Origin: Methylopumilus sp036567085
GTDB taxonomy: Bacteria; Pseudomonadota; Gammaproteobacteria; Burkholderiales; Methylophilaceae
Reading direction: 5' to 3'
DNA: 44,419 nucleotides
Assembly: GCA_036567085.1 (NCBI GenBank)
Contig: DATCVG010000046.1
Location: 1-44,419, forward strand
Shown: positions 8,683-15,701 of the stretch, one piece after another
Layout of the letters: each line of letters starts with the position of its first letter
How positions within the stretch are numbered: the stretch's first letter is position 1
Notes under the pieces: model-generated
What the model was told of the DNA's origin: nothing
The model's input: only the letters and a program-made list of their open reading frames with translations
Database searches by the model: none
Program-made: the position numbers and the translations under genes

Positions 8683-9612
8683 ATGACCCAACCTAAACAC
8701 ATAACCATCGCGACACGGGAAAGTGAGCTTGCGATTTGGCAAGCCGAATATATTAAGTCACAACTTTTATCTTTATACCCGAGATTAGAAGTGAGTATTC
8801 TTGGTATGACAACTCAAGGTGATAAAACACTAAATAAATCACTCTCTAAAATTGGTGGTAAAGGTCTTTTTATTAAAGAGCTTGAAGTCGCATTACAAAA
8901 TAAAGAAGCTGATATTGCTGTGCATTCTCTCAAAGATTTACCCATGCATTTAAGTGATGAATTCATGATTGCCGCAATTGGAAAGCGAGAAGATGCAAGA
9001 GATGCGTTTATTTCTAATGACTTTGGAGCGCTCGAGATGCTCCCTCCTGGAAGTGTTGTAGGCACCTCAAGTCTTCGCCGACAAAGTCAACTACAACGAC
9101 GGTTTCCAGAGCTGGTTATTGAGCCCTTACGAGGTAATTTGCAAACCCGATTAAGAAAACTCGATAAAAAACAATATCAAGGAATTATTTTGGCAGCGGC
9201 TGGACTCATTCGACTCAAATTAAAAACGCGCATCCGACAATATATGTCCCCAGAAAATTCAATTCCTGCAGTGGGGCAAGGAGCGCTTGCTATTGAAATA
9301 TTAAAGGTACGAGCTGATCTTGTTGAGCTATTAAAGCCAATTCATCATTATGAGACGGCTCAGTGTGTTTTAGCTGAAAGAGAAATGAGTCGAACTTTAG
9401 GTGGTAGTTGCACTGTGCCTCTTGGCGCGCATGCCGTTATTGAAAATAAATTACTTAAACTACAAGGCTTTGTAGCTTCTATTGATGGAAAAGAAATGAT
9501 CAAAGATAAAGTTGAAGGCTCTATTGCAGATGCTGAAAAGCTTGGCGAAAAACTCGCTAAGCAACTTCTTGATCAAGGTGCAGATAAAATTTTAGCAAGT
9601 CTTGCGATATGA
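8683..9612 (+). CDS. hemC: Hydroxymethylbilane synthase (porphobilinogen deaminase)
   Basis: This 309-residue enzyme joins four porphobilinogens into hydroxymethylbilane for haem and sirohaem synthesis. Visible motifs are TRESELAIWQ near the N-terminus, the catalytic-aspartate motif HSLKDLP (81-87), the substrate-arginine motif GTSSLRRQ (127-134) and GGSCTVPLGA with Cys243, the dipyrromethane cofactor attachment site. Its end overlaps hemD by ATGA, so the two consecutive pathway enzymes are coupled. The ATG lacks an obvious Shine-Dalgarno sequence. Confidence 0.97.
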   Translation: MTQPKHITIATRESELAIWQAEYIKSQLLSLYPRLEVSILGMTTQGDKTLNKSLSKIGGKGLFIKELEVALQNKEADIAVHSLKDLPMHLSDEFMIAAIGKREDARDAFISNDFGALEMLPPGSVVGTSSLRRQSQLQRRFPELVIEPLRGNLQTRLRKLDKKQYQGIILAAAGLIRLKLKTRIRQYMSPENSIPAVGQGALAIEILKVRADLVELLKPIHHYETAQCVLAEREMSRTLGGSCTVPLGAHAVIENKLLKLQGFVASIDGKEMIKDKVEGSIADAEKLGEKLAKQLLDQGADKILASLAI

Positions 9613-10382
9613 GCAAAAAAGAACTCCATCAAACAGGAATTGTAATTACACGTCCCTCTCATCAAACAGGGGAAATTAAAGCTTTGGTGAACGAGCATCA
9701 AGGGCATCCAATTGAATTTCCATTGCTTGAAATCAAGTCAAAAAGCCAAAATGAAATTTTTCAAAATATCGTTTTGAAATTAGATGATTATGATTGGGCT
9801 ATTTTTATTAGCTCAAATGCAGTTCAATTTGGTATGCCAACAGTAAAACAGGCATTTCACACATTGCCTAAGTTAACCCAATTTGCAGCTATTGGGCCAT
9901 CTACTCAAAAAGCATTGAAATTATTTGATGTAAATAACGTACTCATACCAGATGAAAGCTTTGATAGTGAAGGTTTGCTTGCTACCAAGGAAATGAATGA
10001 TGTTAAAAATAAAAAAATTGTAATTTTTAGAGGTGAGGGCGGTCGAGAAACTTTAGCAGAAACACTAAAGGCTCGTGGCGCTGAAGTTACTTATGCGGAA
10101 TGTTATACACGTACTTTTCCTCAGAGCAATTTAGATTTACTTAAGGCTTTTTCCGAAAAAATTCATATTTCAGCAGTGCTAATTACAAGCTCTGAAGCAT
10201 GCAAAGAATTTGTTCGTTTAAGCCGTTTGAAAGAAATGACTTTTTTAAAAGATGTTCTTTTTATTGTAAATCATCCAAGAATGGTAAGCTTACTTGAAAG
10301 AGAATCTTTTATGACTTTTGCCTCAGATGAGCCGTCTGATCCATCAATGATGAAAAAACTTTTAGAAACAATCGATCATTAA
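9609..10382 (+). CDS. hemD: Uroporphyrinogen-III synthase
   Basis: This 257-residue protein follows hemC with a 4-base overlap. HemD proteins diverge strongly, but several features fit: the opening IVITRPSHQTGE, the FISSNAVQFG motif around residues 66-75, AIGPSTQKAL around 95-104, and a C-terminal segment with LITSSEA. It closes hydroxymethylbilane with inversion of ring D to give uroporphyrinogen III. HemX/HemY-like genes, which often follow hemD in Proteobacteria, are absent here; a small repeat protein follows instead. Position and length support the call as much as motifs do. Confidence 0.92.
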   Translation: MSKKELHQTGIVITRPSHQTGEIKALVNEHQGHPIEFPLLEIKSKSQNEIFQNIVLKLDDYDWAIFISSNAVQFGMPTVKQAFHTLPKLTQFAAIGPSTQKALKLFDVNNVLIPDESFDSEGLLATKEMNDVKNKKIVIFRGEGGRETLAETLKARGAEVTYAECYTRTFPQSNLDLLKAFSEKIHISAVLITSSEACKEFVRLSRLKEMTFLKDVLFIVNHPRMVSLLERESFMTFASDEPSDPSMMKKLLETIDH

Positions 10383-10496
10383 TTTTTTAATTAAAAATTA
10401 TTATCTTTGTATATGCGCTATCAACATCATGGAACTTCTTCAAGATATTTAAGTCAACTCCATGAGTCGTATTTTTGTATATAAAAATTGTGGCTC

Positions 10497-10525
10497 AATA
10501 TGTATCACTTTGATACATATTTTTG
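10497..10525 (+). promoter_or_regulatory. Perfect palindrome followed by a T-run, leader of the Ala/Lys repeat protein
   Basis: AATATGTATCA (10497-10507) is separated by CTT from its exact reverse complement (10511-10521), followed by TTTG. It lies 30 bases before the ATG at 10551, in a 168-base gap after hemD. The hairpin-plus-T form resembles an intrinsic terminator or attenuator; as DNA it could be an operator. TTGTGG at 10489-10494 is a possible -35 for a promoter whose -10 would lie inside the palindrome. Confidence 0.45.
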
Positions 10526-10550
10526 TTTAATTAATACTTAAGGAAATTAT

Positions 10551-10745
10551 ATGTCTAAGTTATTTGCTTCATTAGTTGCAGGTTTATTCGCACTTTCTTT
10601 AAACGCTTTCGCTGCTGATGCTGCTAAACCAGCGGCTGATGCTAAAGCTGCTCCAGCTGCTGATGCAAAAGCTGCTAAACCAGCTGCTGATACTAAAGAT
10701 GCAAAAGCTGCTAAACCAGCTGCTGATGCAAAAGCTGCTAAATAA
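10551..10745 (+). CDS. Small exported Ala/Lys/Asp/Pro repeat protein
   Basis: The 64-residue product starts with a clear Sec signal peptide (MSKLF, hydrophobic core, cleavage expected after AFA at residue 21). The 43-residue mature part has 23 Ala, 9 Lys, 6 Asp, 4 Pro and 1 Thr, arranged as repeats of AAKPAADAKA. It has no Cys, aromatic or large hydrophobic residue, so it is probably disordered or helical in the periplasm. AAGGA at 10540-10544 is a good ribosome binding site and a strong terminator follows, so it looks like a monocistronic, well-expressed gene. I do not recognise a function. Similar low-complexity exported proteins are annotated as hypothetical. Confidence 0.75.
   Translation: MSKLFASLVAGLFALSLNAFAADAAKPAADAKAAPAADAKAAKPAADTKDAKAAKPAADAKAAK
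10662..10742 (+). repeat. In-gene DNA repeats in the Ala/Lys repeat gene
   Basis: A 30-base sequence starting GATGCAAAAGCTGCTAAACC occurs identically at 10662-10691 and 10698-10727 (period 36), and the first 18 bases recur at 10725-10742. The identity at DNA level, not only protein level, indicates recent expansion or contraction by slippage or recombination. Confidence 0.85.
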
Positions 10746-10765
10746 TTAGCTTTTTGTATCCAAAG

Positions 10766-10792
10766 AAAAAGGCACTTATAGTGCCTTTTTTT
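10766..10792. terminator. Intrinsic terminator, bidirectional
   Basis: The 11-bp stem AAAAAGGCACT (10766-10776) pairs with AGTGCCTTTTT (10780-10790) across loop TAT, followed by more T. It terminates the Ala/Lys repeat gene. Read on the other strand, it lies just after the stop of the minus-strand flavin reductase at 10807, so it serves both convergent units. Confidence 0.9.
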
Positions 10793-10806
10793 GTGCTTAT
10801 TAGTTT

Positions 10807-11829
10807 CTATTTTTTTAAGGGTGCTGCAAATGTAAAAGCATCTGAATAAAATTCATCTTCTGGAAGTCCTTGAGCAGTGAATGCCGTATGTGCAACTTCT
10901 ACCATCTGCGGAGCTCCACAACAATACATTTGATAATCATTCAAACTTATAAAGTCTTTCAATACAGCTTCATGAACAAGGCCTTCACGTCCTTGCCATT
11001 TATCTTTTGCGAGCGACTCAGATAAAACAGGTATGTATTCGATGTGTGAAAATTCGCTTGCCCATTTTTTACATATCGCATCCATATATAAATCTTCTAA
11101 TATTCTTGCGCCACGATAAAGCTTAATAGGTCGTTTCATGCCTTTTTGAATAGATTCTTCAATCATACCCTTGATTGGTGCAAAGCCCGTTCCTCCGGCT
11201 ACAAAAATAATAGGCTTTATAGAATTTTCGCGTAAGAAGAAATTTCCAAAAGGGCCTTCCACCCGCAAAATAGATTTTTCTTTCATTTCTTGAAATACAT
11301 ATTCTGTAAATTCCCCACCTGGAATTAATCTAAGATGTATCTCGAGTAAAGAGGATTCATATGACGGACTTGCAATCGAAAATGCTCGACGCTTTCCATC
11401 TTTAAGTAAAAACTCTAAGTATTGTCCTGCTACAAATTGCAGTTTGTCAGTGCTTGGGAGTTTTAATTTCATTAACATGACATCAGATGTAAGTTTCTCT
11501 AAAGCCTCAACACGCACAGGAAATATTTTAGGCTTAATGTTATTAATGCTTCCCAATTCTTTAATCTCAATAGTTAAATTTTCTATTGGCATTGCTCGAC
11601 AAAACAATGTCATACCATTTTTAATCTCTTCTTCTGAGATAATGGCTGATTGATAGTCTTCTAAATGTACTTTCCCGTCCACAACTTTACCTTTGCATGC
11701 GCCACATGCGCCATTTCGACAACCATATGGTAAATGAACGCCCGCATCAATTGCTGCCTCTATAATTGTTTGGCTTCCCTTGGCTTGAAAGGTATGTCCA
11801 CTGGGTAAAAGTTTTATGGTGTACCTCAT
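10807..11829 (-). CDS. 2Fe-2S ferredoxin/FAD/NAD(P)H reductase (CDP-6-deoxy-delta-3,4-glucoseen reductase-like)
   Basis: This 340-residue electron-transfer protein has a plant-type ferredoxin domain with Cys37, Cys42, Cys45 and Cys77 as 2Fe-2S ligands. It is followed by an FAD domain with RAFS at 148-151 and an NAD(P)H domain with GGTGFAP at 212-218 and CCGAPQM near the C-terminus. The order matches reductases such as AscD and the phenol/toluene oxygenase reductases. Relatives in this bacterial group are often labelled CDP-6-deoxy-delta-3,4-glucoseen reductase, but no deoxysugar or oxygenase partner is nearby, so the electron acceptor is unknown. The start overlaps the upstream FxsA-like gene (TAATG), showing an operon. 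Confidence 0.85.
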   Translation of the reverse strand: MRYTIKLLPSGHTFQAKGSQTIIEAAIDAGVHLPYGCRNGACGACKGKVVDGKVHLEDYQSAIISEEEIKNGMTLFCRAMPIENLTIEIKELGSINNIKPKIFPVRVEALEKLTSDVMLMKLKLPSTDKLQFVAGQYLEFLLKDGKRRAFSIASPSYESSLLEIHLRLIPGGEFTEYVFQEMKEKSILRVEGPFGNFFLRENSIKPIIFVAGGTGFAPIKGMIEESIQKGMKRPIKLYRGARILEDLYMDAICKKWASEFSHIEYIPVLSESLAKDKWQGREGLVHEAVLKDFISLNDYQMYCCGAPQMVEVAHTAFTAQGLPEDEFYSDAFTFAAPLKK

Positions 11830-12224
11830 TATTTTAAAAGCTCATCATCTCGTCGATATTCACCTTCGATAACATCTTCCTCTTTTGGATCAATATTTTG
11901 AGAAGCTTTATCTTTAATAGGTATTAAGAGCAATATAATTGCAAAAAAATCTGTAATCACGCCTGGAATAATAAATAAGATACCTGCAAAAAAATTACGT
12001 GCACTTCCAATCATAGCTTTAAGTGGGTTACCCCCTTGAGTCATTGAGCCCATAAGCTTTGCAAAAACTAATTGTTTTTCTTCTTTGATTAATCTCCAAC
12101 CAAGGTATGTGACTAAAATCATATAAAGAAAAAACCACCACCCATAAAGAGCGCCTAGTTTAAAGATGCACCATATCTCAATGATTGGAAGGGATAATAA
12201 AAGAATAGTAAAAAGTAATCGCAT
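11829..12224 (-). CDS. fxsA: FxsA family membrane protein
   Basis: This 131-residue protein has the FxsA layout: two adjacent N-terminal transmembrane segments (IWCIFKLGALYGWWFFLYMILVT region), a short amphipathic stretch, then a third membrane region (FFAGILFIIPGVITDFFAIILLL region) and a charged tail. E. coli FxsA counters F-plasmid exclusion of phage T7; its general role is unclear. It shares one base with the flavin reductase downstream and is the first gene of a two-gene operon. The N-terminus is preceded by a 143-base gap shared with the divergent dsbD. Confidence 0.85.
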   Translation of the reverse strand: MRLLFTILLLSLPIIEIWCIFKLGALYGWWFFLYMILVTYLGWRLIKEEKQLVFAKLMGSMTQGGNPLKAMIGSARNFFAGILFIIPGVITDFFAIILLLIPIKDKASQNIDPKEEDVIEGEYRRDDELLK

Positions 12225-12367
12225 TAGGTTATTCTATTAATTTAGTAGAATTATATGTAATAAATGATCGTTGTGCTTAAGAGCTTGATTGAATCATACT
12301 TAAGGAACGATTTTGTGTTGATTTAACTCCAACCAACTAAATTCTTATAAATTAAAGGTCTATATTC

Positions 12368-14161
12368 ATGTTTAGCCGTATTTTTTCTTTCTCAAAAAAA
12401 ATAATATTTTTGCTTAGTTTATTTTTTATCGGCTTACACATCAATATCGCAAATGCTGATGAATCTTTATTCTTAAAAGATAAAAATGCATTTCTAAAGC
12501 CTGACGAAGCTTTTCAAGTAACAATCAAAAAAAATTCGCAATCTATCGAGGCAGCTTTTTTTATTGCAAAAGACTATTATCTTTATCGCAATAAATTGAA
12601 AGTTGAATTTGATCATATTCCTCAAAATCAAATACTTTTGCCAGCGGGCGAAATTAAAACTGATCCTCATTTTGGAAAAACAGAAATTTACCATGACATC
12701 TTAAACGCCTCACTTCCATACGATCCAAATCATCCACCAAAAAAAATTAGCCTGACATATCAAGGGTGCAGTTCAAAAGGCCTTTGCTATGCGCCCATCT
12801 TAAAAGAATTTAATTACGATAGTATTCAAACTAAAAACCTAAACGCGATCAGCTCTAATTCTGAAGTTGATACGATGCAATTTTTATTGCAGTCACAACA
12901 CATTGGTCTTATTTTGTTAGGATTTTTTATTGCAGGGCTTTTACTTTCATTAACACCTTGCGTTCTTCCCATGATTCCGATTTTATCAAGCATTATTTTT
13001 GCTTCACATAAACGTCCTTCTCATCAAACACGCTTAAAAGATTTTTTTCTGTCTTTCAGTTATGTGGGTGGCGTTTCTTTTACTTATACCTTCATAGGTA
13101 TTTTTGCAGGATTGTCAGGAAATTTAATTACGTCAAGCATTCAGAGCCCATTGCTGATGATTGTTCTCGGCGTTGTTTTTATTCTTTTAGCACTTTCTAT
13201 GTTTGATCTATATGCGCTTAAATTACCCCACTTCATTGAAAATTTTATTGCGACATCTATTCTTCGCGTAGAAGGGGGCAAGTATCTTAATGTATTTATT
13301 ATCGGAATGATTTCTTCGCTTGTATTAAGTCCCTGCATTGCGCCACCCCTAGCAGGAGCAATCATCTATATCAATCAATCTAGAGATTTTGTCTTGGGCG
13401 GCTTAGCTTTATTTACACTTTCTATTGGCATGAGTATCCCGCTACTTCTTATTGGTATCTTTTCTGATCAATGGCTACCTAAACGCGGCCCCTGGATGAT
13501 TATTGTTAAAGAGCTGATTGGCTTTATCTTAATTGCCATGGGCCTATTTATTATGAGCCCATTGTTCCCTGAAAATATCGATCAGATTGCTTACAGCGCT
13601 TTATTGCTTGCACTCTCTATTTATTTATTTTTTGCAGTTCGTCGCTTCAAATATAAATCGATGTCTTGGGTTCATCTGCTGGCTTTTGTGACACTCATTG
13701 CTTCCATTTTACTTTTTGGACTAACACTTCAAAAAATAGATTTATCTGCTAATCAAAATATTTCTATTGCCGCGAAGTCTAATCACGTCTCTGTTTTACC
13801 ATTTAAACAAATTCAAAGTCTTGATGATTTATCTTCGGAACTAAATCAACGCGACAACAAAATGATCATGCTAGATTTTTATGCAGATTGGTGTGTATCT
13901 TGTAAAGAATACGAAAAACTTACTTTCAACAATTCAAAGGTCAAGGAACGCCTCAAAGAATATAGATTGCTTCAGATTGACGTCACTCAAAATAATACCG
14001 AACATAAAGCGTTATTAAAACATTTCAATCTTTATGGTCCACCAGCCATATTATTTTTCGATAAACAGCATAACGAATTACGCACTTTTAGAATTGTAGG
14101 CTTTAAGAATTCATCACAAATGCTAGATCACCTTAAAACCCTCCAACATGAAAATCAATAA
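12368..14161 (+). CDS. dsbD: Thiol:disulfide interchange protein DsbD
   Basis: This 597-residue protein carries electrons from cytosolic thioredoxin to the periplasm. After a signal peptide ending near ANA (28-30) comes the alpha domain with Cys134 and Cys140. The membrane domain has its redox pair Cys198 (LTPCVLP) and Cys323 (LSPCIAPP). The C-terminal thioredoxin-like gamma domain has the pair Cys509/Cys512 (DWCVSC). All six cysteines of the relay are present, so it should be functional. AAAGG at 12354-12358 is the ribosome binding site. A TlpA-like thioredoxin gene overlaps its end by 14 bases and is a likely redox client. Confidence 0.96.
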   Translation: MFSRIFSFSKKIIFLLSLFFIGLHINIANADESLFLKDKNAFLKPDEAFQVTIKKNSQSIEAAFFIAKDYYLYRNKLKVEFDHIPQNQILLPAGEIKTDPHFGKTEIYHDILNASLPYDPNHPPKKISLTYQGCSSKGLCYAPILKEFNYDSIQTKNLNAISSNSEVDTMQFLLQSQHIGLILLGFFIAGLLLSLTPCVLPMIPILSSIIFASHKRPSHQTRLKDFFLSFSYVGGVSFTYTFIGIFAGLSGNLITSSIQSPLLMIVLGVVFILLALSMFDLYALKLPHFIENFIATSILRVEGGKYLNVFIIGMISSLVLSPCIAPPLAGAIIYINQSRDFVLGGLALFTLSIGMSIPLLLIGIFSDQWLPKRGPWMIIVKELIGFILIAMGLFIMSPLFPENIDQIAYSALLLALSIYLFFAVRRFKYKSMSWVHLLAFVTLIASILLFGLTLQKIDLSANQNISIAAKSNHVSVLPFKQIQSLDDLSSELNQRDNKMIMLDFYADWCVSCKEYEKLTFNNSKVKERLKEYRLLQIDVTQNNTEHKALLKHFNLYGPPAILFFDKQHNELRTFRIVGFKNSSQMLDHLKTLQHENQ

Positions 14162-14696
14162 AACTAAACTTCATGTGACCATCTATGTGGTTGCCATTAT
14201 TTTTTTAGGATTTTCTTTTTCTCGCATTTTTTTAAAGCCTGCAGAAAAAAACAATCTCTCGTCTGCCCCTCTATTTGCATCAGTCATGAATGATCCTTAT
14301 GGCAAGCCTCAAAACCTCAAACAATTTCAGCATAAAATCATTGTGCTTAATTTTTGGGCAACTTGGTGCGAGCCATGTCGCGAAGAAATGCCAGAATTGT
14401 CAAATATCTATGTTGAGAATCAACCTAAAAACGTTGTGGTAGTTGGGATTGCAATTGATGAAGAAAAGGCCGTGAGGTCTTACCTTAAAAGCACAAAAGT
14501 AACATACCCAATTCTTGTAGATGAGGATAAAGGAGTGATTCTAGGTAAAAATTTAGGAAACAATGAAGGTATTTTGCCTTATACTGTAATCATAGATTCG
14601 CAAGGTATCATTCAAAAAACCATTCCTGGTCGTATTCATCAAGACCAATTGAATGCCATACTCAAACCTTTATTGCAACCCTCTAAAAGCCTTTAA
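14148..14696 (+). CDS. TlpA/ResA-like membrane-anchored thioredoxin
   Basis: This 182-residue protein has one N-terminal membrane anchor (residues about 10-28) and a thioredoxin domain with the active site WCEPC (Cys74, Cys77) in LNFWATWCEPCREEMPEL. The anchor places the domain in the periplasm, where TlpA/ResA/CcmG proteins reduce cytochrome c apoproteins or other thiols. It starts 14 bases inside the dsbD end, so the two are coupled, and DsbD is the likely reductant. The specific client cannot be told; no cytochrome maturation genes are adjacent. Confidence 0.9.
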   Translation: MKINKTKLHVTIYVVAIIFLGFSFSRIFLKPAEKNNLSSAPLFASVMNDPYGKPQNLKQFQHKIIVLNFWATWCEPCREEMPELSNIYVENQPKNVVVVGIAIDEEKAVRSYLKSTKVTYPILVDEDKGVILGKNLGNNEGILPYTVIIDSQGIIQKTIPGRIHQDQLNAILKPLLQPSKSL

Positions 14697-14782
14697 TTTT
14701 CCTTAATTTCGTCTAATTTGTAGACAAAAAACGTTATTTTCGGCAAAATTGACTTCTATTGATTCAAGAAAAAACGTCACAC

Positions 14783-15220
14783 ATGGCAACAAAATCAATC
14801 CTAGTTTTGCATGGGCCCAACCTAAACCTTCTAGGCGAGCGCGAGCCAGAGCATTATGGCAAACAAACCTTAGAAGACATCGATCAAGTCTTAAAAACCA
14901 TGGCATCAGCAAAGGCCATTAAACTTGAAACTATGCAAAGCAATAGTGAAGGGGACTTAGTAAACAAAATCCAATCACTTCATAAGGAAAAAATTGATTT
15001 TCTAATTATTAATCCGGCAGCTTATACGCATACATCTGTGGCAATGCGTGATGCATTATCAGCTGTGAAAGTACCATTTATAGAAGTTCATTTATCTAAT
15101 GTATATGCAAGGGAGCCTTTTAGGCATCACTCCTATTTTTCTGATATCGCTGTCGCTGTGATTAGCGGCTTAGGTGCGGATGGTTATATAGCAGCCCTTA
15201 ATTTTGCAATTAACGCTTAA
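14783..15220 (+). CDS. aroQ: 3-dehydroquinate dehydratase, type II
   Basis: This 145-residue shikimate pathway enzyme dehydrates 3-dehydroquinate. It shows the opening LHGPNLNLLGERE with Arg20 and catalytic Tyr25 (HYG), INPAAYTHTS around 76-85, and EVHLSNVYARE with catalytic His103. It forms dodecamers in known cases. I chose ATG 14783, which matches family length; the in-frame TTG at 14759 would add eight unusual residues. It starts a group with accB, accC and prmA, the classical aroQ-accB-accC order. Confidence 0.96.
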   Translation: MATKSILVLHGPNLNLLGEREPEHYGKQTLEDIDQVLKTMASAKAIKLETMQSNSEGDLVNKIQSLHKEKIDFLIINPAAYTHTSVAMRDALSAVKVPFIEVHLSNVYAREPFRHHSYFSDIAVAVISGLGADGYIAALNFAINA

Positions 15221-15240
15221 AGTTTTAAAAAGAGGTCATT

Positions 15241-15693
15241 ATGGATTTACGCAAACTTAAAAAATTAATCGACTTGGTTGAAGAGTCTGGTATTGCTGAA
15301 CTTGAACTCACCGAAGGTGAAGAAAAAGTCAAAATTAGTCGTCAACTTATGAATCAAGGCGCGCCTATGACGCACTATATACAAGCGCCTCAGCCTCAAA
15401 TGACAACTCCATCAGACATAAGCGCTCCAGAAACTAAACCTATTGCAGAAAAAATAGATGGTCATGCAGTAAATTCTCCGATGGTAGGGACTTTCTATCG
15501 TTCACCTTCTCCTGATGCCAAGGCTTTTGTCGATGTGGGGTCTAAAGTTACTAAAGGTGACACGCTTTGTATTATTGAAGCTATGAAATTACTCAATGAA
15601 ATTGAAGCGGATGCAACAGGTACGATAAAAAAAATCTTGGTTGAGAACGGTCAGCCTGTTGAGTATGGCGAAACTCTCTTTATTATTGGCTAG
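15241..15693 (+). CDS. accB: Biotin carboxyl carrier protein of acetyl-CoA carboxylase
   Basis: This 150-residue carrier has an N-terminal helical region, a Pro/Ala/Gln-rich linker (about residues 38-75) and a C-terminal biotinyl domain with EAMKLLNE, in which Lys116 is the biotinylation site. It shuttles carboxybiotin between AccC and the carboxyltransferase in malonyl-CoA synthesis. A GAGG ribosome binding site precedes the ATG. It lies 20 bases after aroQ and 8 before accC. Confidence 0.97.
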   Translation: MDLRKLKKLIDLVEESGIAELELTEGEEKVKISRQLMNQGAPMTHYIQAPQPQMTTPSDISAPETKPIAEKIDGHAVNSPMVGTFYRSPSPDAKAFVDVGSKVTKGDTLCIIEAMKLLNEIEADATGTIKKILVENGQPVEYGETLFIIG

Positions 15694-15701
15694 CTAACTT
15701 T

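Noticed and set aside
10381..10399. AT-only inverted repeat just after hemD as a terminator
   Set aside because: The 7-bp stem is all A/T and lacks a T-run after it; it is too weak to call in AT-rich DNA.
10510..10538. TTGATA-17-AATACT as promoter of the Ala/Lys repeat gene
   Set aside because: Spacing is ideal, but transcription would begin at about 10545, inside or after the ribosome binding site and six bases before the ATG.
14759..14782. Earlier TTG start for aroQ
   Set aside because: It adds eight residues not seen in the family; ATG 14783 gives the usual length.
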